A DNA stretch of 22,237 bases from Saccoglossus kowalevskii (taxonomy: Eukaryota > Hemichordata > Enteropneusta > Harrimaniidae), in contig NW_003112965.1 in the NCBI RefSeq assembly GCF_000003605.2, forward strand, positions 367,258 to 389,494, in the 5' to 3' direction. The stretch's first letter is position 1; every line of letters starts with the position of its first letter. Position numbers and translations under genes: made by a program. Below are positions 17,366-22,237 of the stretch, piece by piece. The notes below the pieces were generated by a model, which saw only the letters and a program-made list of their open reading frames with translations, was not told where the DNA came from and made no database searches.

Positions 17366-20300
17366 ATCATACAAACATGACTCCACAATAAATTGCTAAA
17401 TTGTTTTTATCTCGACATTTTATACATAACTTGTGGCGGGGGGCAAACCAGGTACCGAACAGTATATAATAAAAATACATAACTATAATAAACCAGCAAC
17501 ATAACTTGTGTTAGCAAACCATTTTTGTTTTATAATAAATATCACATTTAGTAGATAAATAATTCCACAAATATAAACAATTTCAATTTTCATGATAATT
17601 TTTACTGTTTAAACAGATGAGAAATATTGGCACAAACAATTTATGACCAAAATATTGGAAAGGGGTAACTAAGATTATAATTACTCTTGCAGAATCAAAG
17701 GAATCTTTTGGAAATGTGAAGTATATTTCATCTGTCAACAAAAGAACATCCACAACTTGACTATTGAGGGCGCGCTTACTTTCAGCTCAGACATGCTGAT
17801 AGAGAATATTCAAAAATAACCAATACTGTTTTAGCAATTCAAAAAACACTTAATAATTGACAGTCAATTACAGAACATCAAGCAAAGTATGTAAACATAA
17901 TAGTACTATCCTTTCCACAAAGCTGTGGTCCACATTTTATGTTGCATGCATGACCAACTGTTGAATTAACACAATTCCACGAATTAGAAAGATGCATTCG
18001 AGGCCAGTGTGTTGTCATTTGCCACATACATACATGCTATGCCGAAAGGAATCAGACCACTGGGCATTCTTTTCAGCACAGTTCATTCATAAAATGCGGT
18101 ACAGCTTTGCGAAAAAAGAAAATTAACAATTCTTTGAAAATTCAACAACATTTTGTAATAAACTAAATATGCACATATTAAATGAAAGGTTTGGGTGAAA
18201 ACATGGTAATTATATGTAAATAGGATGTAATGAAATGCCATGAAGTGACTGGTGAAGAATAAAACTAAATAACAATAGGGTACATTACAGAACCTAACCT
18301 ACTAGAACTAACATGACTAACCCTAACATTTTAACAAGTTTCAGTATCGCAAAAATGAACAAAGGAAACTTTGGTGGAGCATTTTCATGCTTTGTATCTG
18401 CATGTACAGATAATAGAGAATGGCAGAAATAGGGTAACCTCACGGATGCTTACTATTTTCCCTCCTCACAATCCATTTTTTTACAGAAAAAGAAGGTGCA
18501 TTTTACAGAACAAATATCAAACAGACTTTCTTGCTTTGAACTTCCCTTTCAAACACGTCTGCAATCTTTGAAAAATTGCATAATTAATCAATATATACTA
18601 TATATATTGAAGTAGCATTTCCGGATAAAGTAGGATGCAGATACACGGTGCAACATTTGCACATAAATTCTAACATTGCCACCCCCAGATAACAGAATGG
18701 TTCACCCCTCAACAGTCACTATTTTCTAAATGCATTTTCTGCTCAATGTTAGCTTAAATTGACAGCAATTTCCATTTAATTAGCCAAATGTGACAACAGC
18801 AAGAAAACAGACTATGTAATGTCAAGCAGTGTTCCTTGTCCATGAACAATTGTAAAAAAAAAATGAACTGAGGGAGGTGAAAGCGTAATCAAAATAGTGC
18901 AGAAACAACGGCTAAAGTCAAAATATGTAAAGATTGGTAAACATTGCATTGTTTCGCATCGCATTTTTCACAGTATAGTATTGAATACTTATACAATTTG
19001 TTTTGTGAACCTTGTAAAAGTTTAATTCCCACTTATAAATATTGTATTACCAGGAATCATTGGTATATGCTGCATTTAAAATTATATGCAATTACATGCA
19101 TGAAGGTACAGGGATATAGGCACACTATATCTATGTTGAATGAAGTGACTGATAATCATACTTGCTGGCAATATTTAAACATAAATGACACTGTCTCTTT
19201 GATAATGGTATATGTTGCCATGACTTCATCCACGTAATCACAATAACATTACTGTTGAAGCATATTTATAGTTTAAAATTATTTAAAAATCATTCTTAAT
19301 TATACCGGTAAAATTGTCTAGATCCTGATTAGAGAAATTAATTTGAATCACATCATATATGTTAAATAAGATTTGCCACAGAGGGCGATATACTTGGGTC
19401 AAGAAACGTACTGTTCAAATACTAAATATTTGAGCATCAAATTATCTACAAACATCAAACAGTCTCCAAAAAGATCAGTCTAATTTGCATAGTTGAAAAC
19501 TCTCCCAAGCATTAATTTGACTACTAATATTTTTTGCCCCCAATCAAATTAAAAAATATTACATGACTTACAAAACATCAAAATTTACAAAAGAAAAAAA
19601 AAGTTTATTTTAGATTTGACAGAAATTAGTGTTGGTCAAGCACAAACAATTTGAAAACAGATTCACACCTCACCTCAGTTGAAATTTCAATAATAAGATA
19701 ATCTAATAAAATAAGCAGCCATGCAAGCATCCTACTAGTTCCACTCCCTGTAAGTTTAGAATCAGGAGTTTGCAATGCAATACCAGTGTATATTTTAGTA
19801 ATTTTCACAAGAAAAAAAAAGGAGATGAAAATAAAAAAAATCCTGTCAACACCTCACCAGCTGTATAGAGTAGAATCTACAGTACTGTTACTATTCTAGT
19901 TACAAAGGATGAAGAAAACCTGTCATCTCCATGGTTACAAAGAATGAATAACTGAGCATCTCACTAATGAGGAAATAATACTGATATGAATAAAATACTG
20001 TAAGCCGTTTAACAGTACTACTGAGAGATAAGAGAGAATATTAATAATATTATTTTTGATAAACTTAACATGTTTTTACTGTTTTAGCTACAGAGTTGAA
20101 TGACTGAAAAGTGTGGTATATGGAATTCTGTGACTGCATGGCTCAATTATTTATCATAAATGGACAAACATTTTTAACTCATGGTCAGTTGAGGTTTATG
20201 ACACTTGTAGCAATTATTAAATGTACAGTATAGCAAAGGTTGCCATCAATACATAACATGTTCGTCGGAATCAAAGATGTATTCAATAACAGGATGTTGT

Positions 20301-21540
20301 AAATAACATTTTAACAGATGGAAGATTTAATTCACAAATATGAATTTTAAAATGGTCATGTAATTCTTATCAACCACATTTGGGGGAAAAAAATGCTGTC
20401 GTAAACTTAAACTAAAAGATTTTTTGTGTAGGGAAATCACAATCTGAATACACTAACCAATATGAACTACTTCAATTTTTTTTAAAAAATACTTTAGGTA
20501 ATAGTAGAATAGTAGCTATTGAATAAACAATCTGATACAATAAAGTAAAGGTATATAAACTACCTCATTGCAGCTTTCAATCGCTAATTAGTTTCTTGTC
20601 AAAATAGTCGTTGATACACATGTCTTAGTTATTTTAATAATAAAGAGTTTTGTCAAAGCTACAGAGAAAATAGCAGGTGGTATGAGAGTCGAGAATTGAC
20701 AATTGTCTTATCTCAATAAATACATCTTAATATTTTTCAAATTCAGTATCAAAATCAAAAATGTTGTATATAATATCTGTATGTAGAGATTATTGACTGT
20801 TCTGTGTATGTGTCTACTATAACTATCAATGTCACACAATAACTCTACTGTTTGGAAATGAAAGGGGAATCAGCTATTTTTGGTATATTTTAATCCATGT
20901 AATACTGAACCAAAACTATCTGAGTTGTGCCCAATAAGTAAACGTATAGCAATACACGACATATATTGTGAACAGAATGCAATAATTGGGTTGGTTGATT
21001 CATTCATTTTTCGGCTGTCTAGGTGCAGTTTACATATCTGTATCATCAATATCTTTTTCACCATGTGTATTTATTCAGTATGACAATGTTAACTTTATTT
21101 CATTACATGGATTTAAAAATTGACCCCTTTAAATACAACCTTATATAATAAGAATATAAACTGATAAAACATATTTATTGCAGTTAATAACTCAATACTG
21201 GAACACACAATATGTCCTATAAAAATAATCCCTTTGATGAACTACTAGTATTGTGTAACATTGTTTCTAGTCCTGCTTCTGTGTTCTTATGTTTATAAGA
21301 AACAGTATAAATTAAACTTTTCAAACTGAATGAGCATGAAATTTGTTTTTAATGAATCGATGATATTTATATTCAATTTCATAACATCTTGCTTCATCAA
21401 TAGCAAAATGATATTATACTATAGTTTGGACTATATCGTAATAAATATTCAACTGAATGGAGTTTCCATAAGCCATGATGGAAATCTAAAAGTAACTGAG
21501 TTATAAAGTGTTTGAGGTTTTTGAATAAAAATAGAAAGAA
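17366..21540. other. No supported gene (about 4.2 kb AT-rich)
   Basis: Both strands were read for conserved motifs and splice-bounded open frames and none was convincing. GAGGGCGC-type debris occurs at 17766 and 19381. Short open frames (for example 18944-19237 and 20880-21083 on +, 19626-19808 on -) have no recognisable domain or coding composition. It may be intron of the gene beginning at 14649, or intergenic. Confidence 0.6.
18588..18610. repeat. Perfect AT palindrome
   Basis: TCAATATATA and TATATATTGA are exact inverted arms of 10 bp around CTA. In AT-rich DNA this may be chance or microsatellite slippage. Confidence 0.85.
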
Positions 21541-21543
21541 TAG

Positions 21544-21700
21544 TACCGTATTTGTCTTCAGTTAAGCGCCACCTTCAATTAGGCGCCAGTGCCACAAAAA
21601 CTTTGTATTTTACACCTCAATTAAGCGCCAGACAAAGTTGAAATTTTGGCACGTAATGATCGTGAATTGGGCGCCGGCGGAACGACTACCGGTTACCGGT
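21544..21700. repeat. Dispersed repeat with AATTAAGCGCCA motif
   Basis: The stretch opens with TACCGTATTTGTCTTCAGTT and contains four spaced words of the type (T)TAAGCGCCA: GTTAAGCGCCAC, AATTAGGCGCCAG, AATTAAGCGCCAG and AATTGGGCGCCGG. It then becomes CG-rich (ACCGGTTACCGGTTCG near 21690). Repeats of this style are widespread in marine animal genomes; I cannot assign the family. Confidence 0.6.
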
Positions 21701-21904
21701 TCGTAGCGATGGACGCGATCGCGGAAGTCCCTCGCTGTTACTGTACGAATGGCTTTTATGTAAAAAAAAATTGGTTTTGTTTCTAACAATTTTTAAGAAA
21801 TCGGTCTATAATCTCTTGAAACATGTCTTTTTAGTCTACTGTAGACAAGTCATTGTCAATGACACGTCCCCGTTCCGTTCATATTTGAGTGACATATACA
21901 TTCA

Positions 21905-22237
21905 AAGCAGATCATGACCGAAATGCACCTGCATATGTACAACACATTGTGCTAAATCTGAACGAAATCCATCCATGCATGACTGAGATCCGGTTCTGGA
22001 ATTGTGAAAATACGTGATTTTGATGCATTTTCGGCCTTAAAATGGCCATCATTCCGCTATTGTTAAGCAGATCATGAAACAAATGCACATATCTATTTGT
22101 GACATGATGTACCATGTGTGTGTGAAGTTTGAACTTGATCAATCCAGACATGTCTTGGATATGGATCCAGAACTGAATTCTTTAACAAAATGGCCGCCAG
22201 TCGGCCATTTCGAACTTGATCGAAAAAAAAAGACGTG
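21905..22237. repeat. Tandem pair of diverged 160-bp units, running off the right edge
   Basis: AAGCAGATCATGA starts at 21905 and again at 22065. Each is followed in order by AAATGCAC, a GATC/GAAAT..ATCC..CATG block, GATCCgGttCTG / GATCCAGAACTG and an AAAATGGCC word. The copies are clearly related but diverged. The sequence ends with another CGAACTTGATCGA and an A run. Confidence 0.72.

Noticed and set aside
18290-18335. Telomere-like CCTAAC / CCCTAAC words
   Set aside because: Only isolated words, not a tandem array.
18944-19237. 97-residue plus-strand frame
   Set aside because: It has no recognisable domain, signal or splice context, and AT-rich composition like its surroundings.

Overview
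This is a 22.2 kb piece of an animal nuclear genome. It is AT-rich, with GT-AG introns of about 0.35-2.8 kb, no operon structure, and many small non-autonomous transposons, minisatellites and tRNA-derived SINE-like sequences. The compact multi-exon gene and the repeat style suggest an aquatic invertebrate such as a hemichordate, echinoderm or mollusc. I cannot name the species from the sequence.

The left 12.7 kb (326-12666, + strand) is the 3' part of one kinesin gene. Eleven coding exons can be joined in a single open frame, with every junction in phase. They encode about 485 residues: the kinesin motor from just before the P-loop ([10 protein letters not shown]) to its C-terminal end, then a basic Ser/Pro-rich tail of about 150 residues ending at TAA 12664-12666. 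The whole pattern best fits KIF25, a divergent kinesin-14-like family. It includes HEHSSRSH at switch I, a Ser/Thr-Pro-rich insert before switch II DLAGSE, the [12 protein letters not shown] helix and a motor end reading [15 protein letters not shown]. The start of the motor and the N-terminus lie off the left edge. Poly(A) signals follow at 12835 and 12865.

Most introns of this gene carry a recognisable repeat. The list is a 42-bp minisatellite (1-240), a TGTCTGAAAAGGGGTA-motif repeat (1573-1886), a TA-flanked MITE (4670-4880), a 123-bp foldback (5702-5824), a TTAA-ended MITE (6559-6712), a TAA-flanked Harbinger-like MITE (8915-9334), a second TTAA family (9542-9845, with relatives at 12240, 14486 and 17268), and a 38/29-bp minisatellite beside a 30-nt microexon (11324-11600).

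From 12.9 to 22.2 kb the window is mainly intergenic or long-intron sequence. It holds a 135/157-bp higher-order tandem repeat (13326-14298) with a cruciform-like head (13245-13275). A probable first coding exon of a type II membrane protein (14649-14805) sits 30 bp downstream of a TTAA MITE. Two tRNA-derived SINE-like sequences lie at 16.7-17.1 kb. A large AT-rich stretch (17.4-21.5 kb) shows no gene I can support. Two more dispersed or tandem repeats run to the right edge. I found no evidence for a wholly new biological system. The notable points are the kinesin's frame-neutral exon structure and tandem acceptor, and the structured repeats.
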